Assembly: GCA_015852425.1 (NCBI GenBank)
Contig: JAAAIG010000379.1
Location: 13,058 to 30,466 of the forward strand
Direction: 5' to 3'
Origin: Gryganskiella cystojenkinii
Taxonomy: Eukaryota > Mortierellomycota > Mortierellomycetes > Mortierellales > Mortierellaceae
Length of the DNA: 17,409 nucleotides
Within the stretch, counting starts at the first letter, position 1. Each line of letters opens with the position of its first letter. The translations under genes were made by a program, and so were the position numbers. Below are positions 9,964 to 17,409 of this stretch, piece by piece. The notes below the pieces were generated by a model, which worked only from the letters and a program-made list of their open reading frames with translations, searched no databases and was not told where the DNA came from.

Positions 9964-10957
9964 TCATCGAGCAAAAGCTATTTCGATTGAGGCTGTGGTC
10001 TTCAACAAGGCCCTGTGAGCGGGCGGGCTGTAAAACTCGCCCAGAGCCCTGATCTGCATCTTGGTCAACTGGCCTGGATTGATAAAAAAGATTTCTTCCA
10101 GCACATCTTTACAGACATCGTTCTAATCATTGATCTCGCAGATGAGCTCTTTCAATACCTTCAGGGTCATAAGGTATGTTGACGAGCCTTGCATGAATCC
10201 CAGATGAACTGGCCATTAATTCTGAAATCATCGCGGGTCCTGAATAGGCCCATCATAGTAGAACCTGCTCGGTTGATTACTTCAAAGGTTGAATATACGA
10301 AGCTCGCTTTGCCTATATCAGATGTTAAAGAATTGGCAATATCGTCGTTGCCGACACTGTTACTTCCCTCGTCCTTGTTACTTTCGGCTTCTCTGTGACA
10401 AACTTCGTCGTTGCTACCGGTGTCTCTGCGGACCGTAAAGAGAAACCAGACTATGGCATCCGACCACAAACTCCAACAACGAGCCCTCAGATCCATTAAA
10501 GTTCCAACCCCTTGAAACGAGGCAGGCGAGGAAAACGGGCAGTGGCTACTTCCCAGTACTCGCCGAAGTCATGCTGACGTCTTCTCATGTAACCGATCAA
10601 CCAAAACTCGAGATGGTCCGAATGAATAAGAGAGAATACTTGTTATCGTTGCCCCAGTGATTGCGTTTGTTGGTCCGGTCCAATGATGTATTCGAAGCCA
10701 CAACTCCTTCATATTCGTGTGCGAGGGCCCCAAGACCACAACCGATAACGATCGGTAAGGGAATAATTCTGAGGCAGCAAGGGTCCCAGCAGATGGTGAT
10801 GGAGGTGAAGATGTAAGCGCTGGTGTTACTCGGAGCGAGGACGCTGAACAAGAACTCAAGACCTTAGAGTTGTTGGCAGTTGGCCGCAATGAAGCAGGTT
10901 GCCGAAAGCGAGACCTAATGCTTCACGGAATGCCGTATGAAGAAGCAGTTCATTCAA
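9964..10957 (-). pseudogene. multiply frameshifted pseudogene of an unrecognised protein
   Basis: Protein-like blocks follow each other on the minus strand in changing frames. They are NELLLHTAFREALGLAFG near the start; LEFLFSVLAPSNTSAYIF through HEYEGVVASN to WGNDNKYSLLF; then DHLEFWLIGYMRRRQHDFGE to RFPRLPRFKGLEL (ending near 10497); then a frame from 10496 with FVYSTFEVINRAG and GLFRTRDDFRING; then TLKVLKELICEIND, a TAG near 10126, NDVCKDVLEEIFFINPGQL and RALGEFYSPPAHRALL to a stop at 9964. At least three frame changes and one nonsense codon are needed, so this is a dead gene. I do not recognise the family. The 5' edge is uncertain because open sequence runs slightly into the module starting at 10958. 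Confidence 0.6.
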
Positions 10958-10994
10958 TTGACAAAAGTCCTGCAAACACGGCGACTTTTGTCAA
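10958..10994. repeat. perfect 12-bp inverted repeat
   Basis: TTGACAAAAGTC (10958-10969) and GACTTTTGTCAA (10983-10994) are exact reverse complements separated by 13 nt. They could form a hairpin or a dyad protein-binding site. The left arm is part of the 19-mer shared with 14732. Confidence 0.8.
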
Positions 10995-11160
10995 CAAAGA
11001 GAAGAAGGATTGGTTGGCAAAAGTACACACAAAAACAATCCAACGTCGATGAGTACGGCTCAAGAATTCAGTTCACAGCACTATTTTCCGTGCCCCTTCT
11101 CCTTTTCATACTCTCTTTCTCGATCCACTCATATTCGCAATCCCTTCATTGTCATCTACA
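10958..11160 (+). promoter_or_regulatory. orphan copy of a duplicated promoter/leader module
   Basis: This stretch aligns with 14732-14923, the sequence just in front of the second F-box gene. It shares an identical 19-mer (TTGACAAAAGTCCTGCAAA), a TTGG(T/C)TGGCAAAAG block, GTGCCCCT, ACTCTCTTTC and CCACTCATAT in the same order. No F-box gene follows this copy; the next supported start codon is 458 bp away at 11618. Confidence 0.65.
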
Positions 11161-11617
11161 TTTGGCCCCATCTTCTGGGTGGGTGGCGTTTGATGGGAGT
11201 AGCGTTTGGCTCTGATAAATTCCCACCCCTGTGGTTGATTGTTAACTTAGCGGTATCGCAGAGCATGCTGCATCTTTCTGTACAACGCAAGAGCCGATGC
11301 ACCTTTTTTCATGGAGGACCCTTAAAATTTACTTTTGCATTGCATGCAGGCATCCTCTCCCTGCGAGATAGATCATCTCACCCCATGGTGTCCCTGCGGC
11401 TCCATACTTCCCTGTGCGGTACAGCCATCCTCCACTTTTTTTCCTCATAGAAAACAGCGCCCAGGAACTGACGCCCCGCATTTTTGACTGTGTCAATTCG
11501 TCTTCTTTTTCCATACTTTTTGATTTCTCACTTTTCTTTTCGTTCACTTCACTTCATATCACTCTCTTTCCCACATCCTTCTTCACTCTCATTTCTCAAG
11601 GTTATCCCACCATTGCC
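11161..11617 (+). promoter_or_regulatory. upstream region and pyrimidine-rich leader of the small gene
   Basis: No gene is supported here. From about 11495 to 11600 the plus strand is strongly C/T-rich, with runs such as CACTTTTCTTTTCG and CACTCTCTTTCCC, and leads into ATG 11618. Frames open through it are low complexity. Confidence 0.5.
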
Positions 11618-11902
11618 ATGTCTGCTCCCGTTGATACCACTGTATCCGTTCCATCGATCGCCTCCCGTGGCCCCAAGGAAGTTTTCGTTTGTGTGGCTGG
11701 CGTCGCTGTGGATCGTATAGTCGAGACCAAGGGCCTCGACATGTGGGACCGCGAGAATGCTAAAAGGGAAGCCAAAGCTGACGAATACAGAGACTCTGGT
11801 GTACTCGAGTAAGAGGATATCGACTTCATCCAGAAAGGCCGCCAAATACGACACTGACGAACTTAAACCGCCACTATTAGGTTCGTCGTGCCACTCGCAT
11901 GA
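11618..11902 (+). CDS. small two-exon hypothetical protein (70 aa)
   Basis: ATG 11618 sits at the end of a long pyrimidine-rich leader. Exon 1 (11618-11808) encodes MSAPVDTTVSVPSIASRGP, then a short hydrophobic stretch VFVCVAGVAVDRIV, then a charged segment with WDRENAKREAKADEYRD. The frame would stop at TAA 11810 exactly over a GTAAGA donor. Splicing to 11881 adds FVVPLA and a stop at 11902. I recognise no domain. It could instead be the surviving 5' part of a longer gene cut short by decay, since exon 2 is only seven codons. Codon usage resembles the neighbouring genes. Confidence 0.5.
11809..11880 (+). other. predicted intron of the small gene (72 nt)
   Basis: GTAAGA donor at 11809, CTGAC at about 11853-11858, and an ACTATTAG acceptor ending at 11880. 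GA plus G re-forms the Glu codon. Confidence 0.5.
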
Positions 11903-12534
11903 CTCTTGCCCCCGTATAAAATCCCTTCAATAGATTGTCCCATGACTCGAGCTTCACCTCTTTAATCCAATACCGAATATATCTTCATGAACAGGTTTTG
12001 TTCCGTATCCCTTGTCGTTGTCTTGTCCCTTGTTCATGTCCCTCTTGTTCCCAGTTCTCCCTCCTTTCCCCTTTCCCATTGCGACTTTGTATGATGACGC
12101 TCGACGTGCGTGACATGGTAGAAAAGGCAAGGAAGTAGCACCGTTGAGAACTTTGCAGCTTGAAATGAAGAATGAGCTTGAATGAATGGGTGGCATCGAG
12201 AGGGCATTGTCCTTTTTTTTTGCCAATCGCGAGGGGTTCGTTGATATTTACATTGGGGTGTCTCGACAGGGGTAAGGTTTCGAGAGTGATCAGGATTGTC
12301 AACTCTGGTGGCAACTGCCATCGAGACAAGGTCATGAAAGTGGCGAGGGTAGTAAGGGCAATGAGGGTGTGCGAAAGGTTTTTGTTCTGTTGTTCTTTCG
12401 CGGTATCGTTCATTGTGTAGATTGGATGATGGGAATGTTGTTTGGGACTGAAAAAGAGATCTCATGTTGGAGTGCAAAAGGGGGTGTTCGTTTTTGTACG
12501 TGAGGAGACAGCTTGAGCCCCTTTTCAAGCTTCC
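11903..12534. other. no convincing gene
   Basis: Several overlapping frames of 60-170 codons occur on both strands, but none has a protein-like composition or a leader. The first part is the 3' flank of the small gene; TATAAAA lies at about 11915. The second part is the upstream region of the F-box/LRR gene. Confidence 0.4.
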
Positions 12535-12582
12535 AACGCGCATTTGCAAAGAATGAAAAAAAAAACTTTTTGAATGCGCGTT
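12535..12582. promoter_or_regulatory. 10-bp inverted repeat just upstream of the F-box/LRR gene
   Basis: AACGCGCATT (12535-12544) and AATGCGCGTT (12573-12582) are exact reverse complements. Between them is a 28-nt spacer holding an A tract followed by CTTTTT, which could extend the pairing. The element ends 43 nt before ATG 12626, so it is in the core promoter or the 5' UTR. Confidence 0.6.
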
Positions 12583-12625
12583 CCGTTTTCATTATTCTTT
12601 CCCTCATCCTATTCAACCATTCAAC

Positions 12626-14520
12626 ATGGCATCAGAAAACAGCGTGGAAGCCTTCTTCTCCATCCCCGAGCTGCTTGTCCTTCTCGCTCAATTCCTCCAA
12701 CCCCAGGACCTGTCTCGACTCGCTCGCAGCAACCGTCATCTCCATTGCATCTTTAATGAGCAACTATGGAATCACATTCCCGCAGACAAGGCCTCTAGGG
12801 TGATCTCCTTCTCGGACCCAGCTTTACTTTCACAAAGGGTCCATCTCATCCATTCCTTCGACCTGTCCCTCGCCGACCCCAGCACTCTCCCGTGCATCAT
12901 CCTCGCCATGGAATCCTCACAGATATTACAACAGCAACGCTTCCGGCGGTGGTCCTGTCTCTCAGCCCCAATCGGTCTCACCAAGCTGTCCCTCGTCATC
13001 AACAAACCCATTGTCACCGCTGATCCCATCGAACCTGCGAGCCAGACCTTTGCCGACCAATGGACTATGAGCGACGCTGTCAAACTCGTCTCGCTCTTGA
13101 CGCAGACCCAGTTCCTGACCCACCTCAGCGTTCCCGGTGACATCTTGCTCCCCGACTGCGAGTCCTCCCCGTTGTTCATGCTCGCACTCTCATCTTCTGT
13201 CCCCTGCCTACAACACCTCACCGTCTCGCTCGAACCTGAGGAGATGTTTTTTGTGCCGTTATCGGTTGCTCTGGAGCTCTTGACCCGAGCCCTGGAACTG
13301 CCCGATTTGGTCGAGCTTTATTGTGACTTTGAGGTTGAATCACCAAAGAGCAGGAGTTTCATTAACAACGCAAATGCTGAAGAAATGGCCCAGAGAAAAG
13401 CCCTATTCATGTCTTGCCTCTGTGAGTTACTGGCGCGGCCAGAGCACCGAACTGCTACTAGACTCACGAGTCTTCAGCTACCCTGTTCGTTTTGGCCATT
13501 GGATTTCCTGGTTCCGCTCTTTGATACTTGCATCCGAGACCTGAAAAGATTGAGTGTCCCATGGATCAGAGATCACGACGATGAGAAAACCGACGACTTT
13601 AGAGACGTGAAGACCGTAGAAGATTTCCAAGAAATACTCGCAAAGTCGTGCTCGGCCACCCTCCGTCATGTCACAGTCTCGTGCACCAAAACAGAGAGAT
13701 GGGACCATCGACCTCAATACATCGAAACCTCGATCAACACCGTCCTCCGCGCCTGTGGGACTGGTCCAGGACTGGCGTCGTTCGTCTGTGCTGAGGGTTT
13801 GGAATGGCAGGAGTACAGCTTTCCGTTCACGGTCGTGAATCTCTATTCGGAGACATTGGAAGTCATCGTACACCAAGGCACCATGGTTGAAGACGCGTCA
13901 AATGCTATCGAGCGGATGGTCACGAGATGTCCGAATCTCACTGCCCTCTCTCTGCCTTGGTTTGAGGGCCGCGTTTTGAGCGAAGTTGTCTCGAGCTCAT
14001 CTACTTGGGCCTGTGACCGTCTCAAAGTCCTCTCCATGAGCGTCGGGGATCCACCGCATCACCGCCATGCCGGTGACGGCGGCGATATCTTGGATATCGC
14101 CGTCAAGATCAGCTCGATACCTTTTACCGTTCGATCGGTGAGTTGACACAACTCGAGGAGTGGACCATCGGTTATTCCTGTTTTGGTATCAAGCCCAGAA
14201 TCTCGATCACTGATTTCATGCTGGATGATGGTGAAGGCGGAGGGTACCTGGGTCAACTGGCAAATCTGAAGAAGCTGAGGCATCTGTGCCTGATGCATGA
14301 TTTCTGGTCTAGGATGGGAGCCCCTGAGATCCAGTTTATTATCAACGAATGGCCGCTGCTGAGAAAGATTACGTTCAGGACTCACAACCTAGGATACCTA
14401 AAGACGTTTCTTCAAGAGATGTTTTGTTGGCGACAGCTGAAGAGGAGTCGACCCGAGATCGAGTTTGGGTTCATTGAGTTTGCTGCTGATACCGAGGTTC
14501 TGGAGACCGCGTGGAACTAA
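12626..14520 (+). CDS. F-box/LRR-like protein, frame break near the C-terminus
   Basis: ATG 12626 follows a pyrimidine-rich leader. Residues about 12-52 form an F-box (IPELLVLLAQFLQPQDLSRLA, then LWNHIP), the domain that binds Skp1 in SCF ubiquitin ligases. The remainder is LRR-like with repeated L..L.L patterns, the likely substrate-binding part. The first frame stops at TGA 14144-14146; the C-terminal part (for example FYRSIGELTQLEEW and LANLKKLRHL, to stop 14518-14520) lies in another frame. Either a single-base indel sits near 14078-14137 (about 630 aa), or a 56-nt intron 14138-14193 (GTGAGT...ATCAAG) joins the frames to give 612 aa. The first reading keeps an LRR-like segment that the intron would remove. 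AATAAA follows at 14526. Confidence 0.75.
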
Positions 14521-14525
14521 TAGCA

Positions 14526-14531
14526 AATAAA
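14526..14531 (+). terminator. polyadenylation signal of the F-box/LRR gene
   Basis: AATAAA starts 6 nt after the TAA stop codon and is followed by A/T-rich sequence. Confidence 0.55.
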
Positions 14532-14731
14532 AGCATGTTGTCGTTCAAGCAACAAAAATATATAAAGAAATAGAAATAGAGTCAGTAATCATGCACAGCA
14601 AAAGTGATGTTCTGTGTAGTTTCCACGCGTCGTGGGAAAAAAATCTCCCAACGGTCAAAAGGGGGGATCCACAAAGCCATCCTTATCTACATTTGCAAAT
14701 TTTGGAGCACAAGGATTTTTGTGCAGGTTTG

Positions 14732-14923
14732 TTGACAAAAGTCCTGCAAAAATCAAAAGAGAATTTTTGAAAGAGGTTTGGCTGGCAAAAGGACACAAAA
14801 TAAACAAATGTCGATAAGGACGGCTTTTGCCCTTTGCTTTATTTTTTGCGTGCCCCTCCCTCTCTTTTTTACACTCTCTTTCCGATTCCACTCATATACG
14901 CTATTCCTTCCTTGTCACCTACA
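14732..14923 (+). promoter_or_regulatory. promoter/leader module of the second F-box gene
   Basis: This is the second copy of the module at 10958-11160. It ends 42 bp before ATG 14966 and includes the pyrimidine-rich leader with CCCCTCCCTCTC. The 19-mer TTGACAAAAGTCCTGCAAA is at 14732-14750. An imperfect inverted repeat (GATTTTTGTGCAGG near 14714, CCTGCAAAAATC near 14743) surrounds it. Confidence 0.6.
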
Positions 14924-14965
14924 ACCCCCCTCAAGAACTCTGGATTGCGGCATAACTTCTACCCC

Positions 14966-15745
14966 ATGGTACTCGAAGCGATACCGGTGCACAAACGTGT
15001 CCCTTTCGAGGTCTGGGAACAAATCTTTCGATACCTTTATCCGTCGCAACTCTGTAGAATCGCCAAGGTCAATAGATACTTCAACCTGGCTGTCAGTTCC
15101 CTCTCAATCTGGTCGAGGATATTTGCTGTGACCCATCCCCTCAAGACCCTTCGATTTCTTCGGGACAGATCCGAGTCCCATTGTTATATGCTGTACGTGT
15201 GTGCATGAAGTCTTCATATCTGCGAGGTCTGTTTTAGCCTTACGGCCTTTAAACTGAGCAGCCATGCGTTTTTGCCTCTTCCGGTCTTGGTCCGATCCAC
15301 GAAAAAGAGAGGCAAACACATCAACACCAGCTTCCGGAACCGAGAGTATCGAGAGGAAGGGTCCTGGATCAATTTGACATGGAAGATTCAAAAATGTCAC
15401 TCGTGTCGACAAGCGAACGCTCTGGTCGCGAGTAGAGGCGAACCCAATGAAGACGAGGACGAGGAAGAGGAACAATCAATCATCCCACCATGGCAACATC
15501 AATGTACATACAAGGACGTTGAAAAATCAGGGAGTGAGTGGGATCGTAAATACCCAGCACTGACTTCGATCCCTCAATTGTGAAGAATGAATTTCCGGAA
15601 TCGATACAAGGAGTCAGAGATCATGGGACACATGTTACTCTTTTTTGGTGGAAAGGTGGGGGTTGCAGTTTCGGCGGACCCAGTAGGGAAGCAAGATCTC
15701 AAAACTTGGGACAGGGTATCGGCAACAAGATTAAACAATACGTGA
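14966..15745 (+). pseudogene. F-box protein with CxxC...CxxC motif, interrupted by two in-frame TGA codons
   Basis: From ATG 14966 one frame runs 260 codons to TGA 15743, broken only by TGA at 15206 and 15581. An F-box lies at about residues 12-50 (VPFEVWEQIFRYLYPSQLCR, then LAVSSLSIWSRIFAV). After the first TGA come HICEVCFSLTAFKL, FLPLPVLVRS, SWINLTWKIQKCHSCRQ and an acidic stretch. After the second come GHMLLFFGGKVGVAVSADP and KTWDRV. The paired CxxC motifs suggest a zinc site. Two in-frame candidate introns would remove the stops: 15193-15237 (45 nt, GTACGT...TTTTAG) and 15534-15617 (84 nt, GTGAGT...GTCAG). The first would delete the HICEVCF cysteines, which the decayed paralogue at 16278 also has, so a real nonsense mutation is more likely there. 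The copy is a recent pseudogene or a gene with unusual expression. Confidence 0.6.
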
Positions 15746-16238
15746 TTGTTGCTTCTCATCTACAGTCCGGGCTTAAATACAAAAAAAATATATCTTTGTT
15801 TAGCACGGTGGAATATCACGTTTATTTTCACTGATTATCACCAGGATGTTCAGTCTACAAAACAATCACTCTTTTTCTCAACAATTTCTTAGTCCTTTTT
15901 AGTCACATTTTTTTCCACGCTTGTTCTCACCTTTTCTCTCTTCATTTCTCTTGATATCACCTCCACTTCCATTTCATTCAACCATAAGAGTATGGACCCC
16001 TAACCCGAACCTCCACTTCAATTTCCAATATCGATGTCGATCCAGAAGCGCACCTTACGCAAGATCGGGAGTCAATTCTTTGCCTACCACCATCCATCAT
16101 TTTCAAATTTGTCAGAGCACGTTGGTCGATAAGCACCTCAAACTCATCGTATATTCTTCTTCCGCCGGAACGCACATCCACAGTTCGACCGACTCCTTCA
16201 TATGCCTCTAAAGCCTCTGAGGTTATCCGGTATCTAGG
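15746..16238 (+). other. intergenic stretch with pyrimidine-rich leader-like sequence
   Basis: After the broken F-box gene there is A/T-rich sequence, then a strongly C/T-rich stretch at about 15868-15985. That could be the old leader of the decayed F-box paralogue further right. The frame open at 15921-16211 shows no F-box that I can recognise. Confidence 0.4.
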
Positions 16239-16568
16239 GAATATATACACTGGCTTCGCCCGTTGGGCCTTAACGTTTGTGAGGAATGTTTCAGTCTGTC
16301 TGGGTGACAGTCGTTCATGTCCGCTCCTTGTTTCCGCTCCCCATCCAAGTACGACAGAAATAAGGGCAATTGTTGGTTGACTCCATCCACATCAGGAAAG
16401 CGTCAGCCTGGATCGACTTCACATGGATGGTTCGGACGTGTCACCTCTGTCGGTCTCCACACATTACAAATCGAAAATGAGACAGAGGCGCAGAAAGACA
16501 AGTCGATCGCAGCCTCGATCTGTGCTTTGCCTGAAAATGAATCAATCAAAAGAAGTGGTTTGGACTAG
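16239..16568 (+). pseudogene. decayed paralogue of the F-box/CxxC gene, C-terminal part
   Basis: Three matches to 14966-15745 appear in order but in different frames. NVCEECFSLSG (16272-16304) matches HICEVCFSLTA. VRSLFPLPIQVRQ matches SHAFLPLPVLVRS. SAWIDFTWMVRTCHLCRS (about 16402-16455) matches GSWINLTWKIQKCHSCRQ. A TGA follows the first block, and frame changes separate the blocks. The F-box half was not found upstream, so this is a dead, partial or 5'-diverged copy arranged in tandem with its relative. Confidence 0.6.
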
Positions 16569-17110
16569 TACAATAATTTTCTACCCATGCGATTAGTACA
16601 ATAACAATATCAGGGTTTTTCATACGCGGTATCGCTTGTTTGTGATACTCCATACGCTGCAGTGATGGTAAGGTTGGGGTCGAGGCTTCAAAGCGAGAAC
16701 ATGGAAGAGGTAACTTAAAGACTTGAACTCGAGTCTTGTGGTATATTCAATGTGGTTATTGAAAAAGGAAAGTAACTATATCTCACTGTTCTGTGAGAAC
16801 CCTTTAACAGGGGTATAAAGGGTCCAGAAAAAAATTTCAGCCCCAAGTCTAAGCTTCATTTGAAGAGGAGAAGTAGGAATTCTTTTTTTTTTTAAAAAAG
16901 CATATATCAAGAGCAATTGAAAATATTTGTAGTGGATGGGAGCAAAGAAAGGGATCCTTCAACAATCCAAACAAAGCACTTAATCCCAAAAACAAACCAA
17001 AAGCGCAGAAAGAGGTCAAGTAGATCGAGACAAGGATTCGCACCACAAAGAGTGTTTTATTATCCACCTGATGACTCGTAAAACTCAACATATCGAAAGC
17101 CTTCTCACTT
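16569..17110. other. intergenic; small hairpin and 3' UTR of the right-edge gene
   Basis: TAGTACAATAA occurs twice (about 16566 and 16594). ACCCTTTA (16799-16806) and TAAAGGGT (16816-16823) form a perfect 8-bp inverted repeat with a 9-nt loop. AATAAA on the minus strand (17061..17056), 50 nt after the stop of the right-edge gene, is a plausible polyadenylation signal. No further gene is seen. Confidence 0.45.
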
Positions 17111-17334
17111 CTAGTTGATATAGTTCCACTCATAGTTGCAGCCGCTTTGGACGCAGCTCGTGGCCGTGGCAGAACCAATCTGGGCTGGTGAGCCCCAGTT
17201 GTTGTTGTTGGTGCTGAGCACGTATGCGCCCCATTGGGGGTCCGAGAACGTGGTTTGAAACGACCATTTACCCTGACCCGTACCCGAGCTCCGAACGAAG
17301 CGCTGGTTGGCTCCTCCATTGCACTGCCAGACAA
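17111..17334 (-). CDS. last exon of a probably secreted QxW/lectin-like protein (partial)
   Basis: On the minus strand an acceptor preceded by a long pyrimidine tract (TTTCTTTTTTCTTCAG, ending at 17335) leads into a frame that begins VWQCNGGANQRF and ends at TAG 17113..17111. It gives 73 residues and completes a phase-1 intron. WQCNGGANQ resembles the QxW-type motif of beta-trefoil (ricin-B-like) carbohydrate-binding domains. The following segment is rich in Asn, Gly, Trp and Ser, with two further cysteines near the end (TSCVQSGCNYEW), as in secreted proteins. The upstream exons lie beyond the window, so signal peptide and full domain content cannot be seen. The lectin assignment rests on one short motif. 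Confidence 0.5.
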
Positions 17335-17409
17335 CTGAAGAAAAAAGAAAGAAAGAGAATAAGTTGTGAGTGATGGGGATTCTTGATGTTACAAGTTGTG
17401 GATCATGAG

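Noticed and set aside
11010..11450. 146-codon plus-strand frame with Phe/Ser/Leu-rich sequence
   Set aside because: It is translation of the pyrimidine-rich promoter module; the second module copy does not keep this frame.
12034..12549. 171-codon minus-strand frame
   Set aside because: His/Arg/Ser-rich low-quality composition, no domain, and it crosses the upstream region and hairpin of the F-box/LRR gene.
15534..15585. 52-nt intron to remove the second TGA of the F-box/CxxC gene
   Set aside because: Splicing to AG 15584-15585 creates a new TGA two codons later; only the 84-nt alternative keeps the frame.
16849..17334. 161-codon minus-strand frame rich in Arg/Pro/Thr
   Set aside because: It overlaps the lectin-like exon in another frame. 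The overlapped frame has the QxW motif, a matching stop and a polyadenylation signal, so this one is a shadow.
1..17409. CRISPR arrays, tRNA or rRNA genes, intact transposons
   Set aside because: No regularly spaced repeats, no cloverleaf-like segment, no transposase or reverse transcriptase motifs and no terminal repeats were seen by eye; a covariance-model scan would be needed to exclude small RNAs.

Overview
The window looks like nuclear DNA of an early-diverging fungus, most likely Mortierellomycotina (Mortierella and relatives). The reasons are small GT-AG introns with CTAAC/CTGAC branch sites, pyrimidine-rich leaders in front of start codons, AATAAA-type 3' ends, and protein types (F-box/LRR proteins and large LRR proteins with a YP(I/V)PR block) that I associate with that group. 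No prokaryotic operon, CRISPR array, tRNA or rRNA gene, or intact transposon was seen.

Left third (1-8136): two large genes lie head to head across a 463-bp intergenic region. Gene A (minus, 4511 to 477, three exons, 1277 aa) and gene B (plus, 4975 to 8136, two exons, 1015 aa) share one architecture: a small N-terminal domain, a block starting YPIPR/YPVPR, a short block ending KWVC/KYVC, and a leucine-rich-repeat-like C-terminus. Gene A carries the small domain twice and has a four-cysteine zinc-binding motif between two near-identical repeats. All three copies of the small domain are cut by a phase-2 intron at the same place. This is the most striking observation in the window.

Middle (8140-11600): this is decayed and repeat-rich DNA. 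It holds an acidic broken frame (8194-8722, minus), a 47-bp tandem repeat (9404-9525), scattered short direct repeats, and a longer multiply frameshifted pseudogene (about 9964-10957, minus). A roughly 200-bp promoter-like module (10958-11160) occurs again at 14732-14923.

Right part (11600-17409): a small two-exon gene of unknown function (11618-11902) is followed by an F-box/LRR-like gene (12626-14520) whose frame changes near residue 495-505. Next comes a second F-box gene with a CxxC...CxxC motif (14966-15745), interrupted by two in-frame TGAs. A more decayed paralogue of its C-terminal part lies at 16239-16568. The last exon of a probably secreted, QxW/lectin-like protein enters from the right edge on the minus strand (17334 to 17111). 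The F-box proteins would be expected to act as SCF substrate adaptors. The role of the A/B pair is unknown; a paired-receptor role is only a hypothesis.
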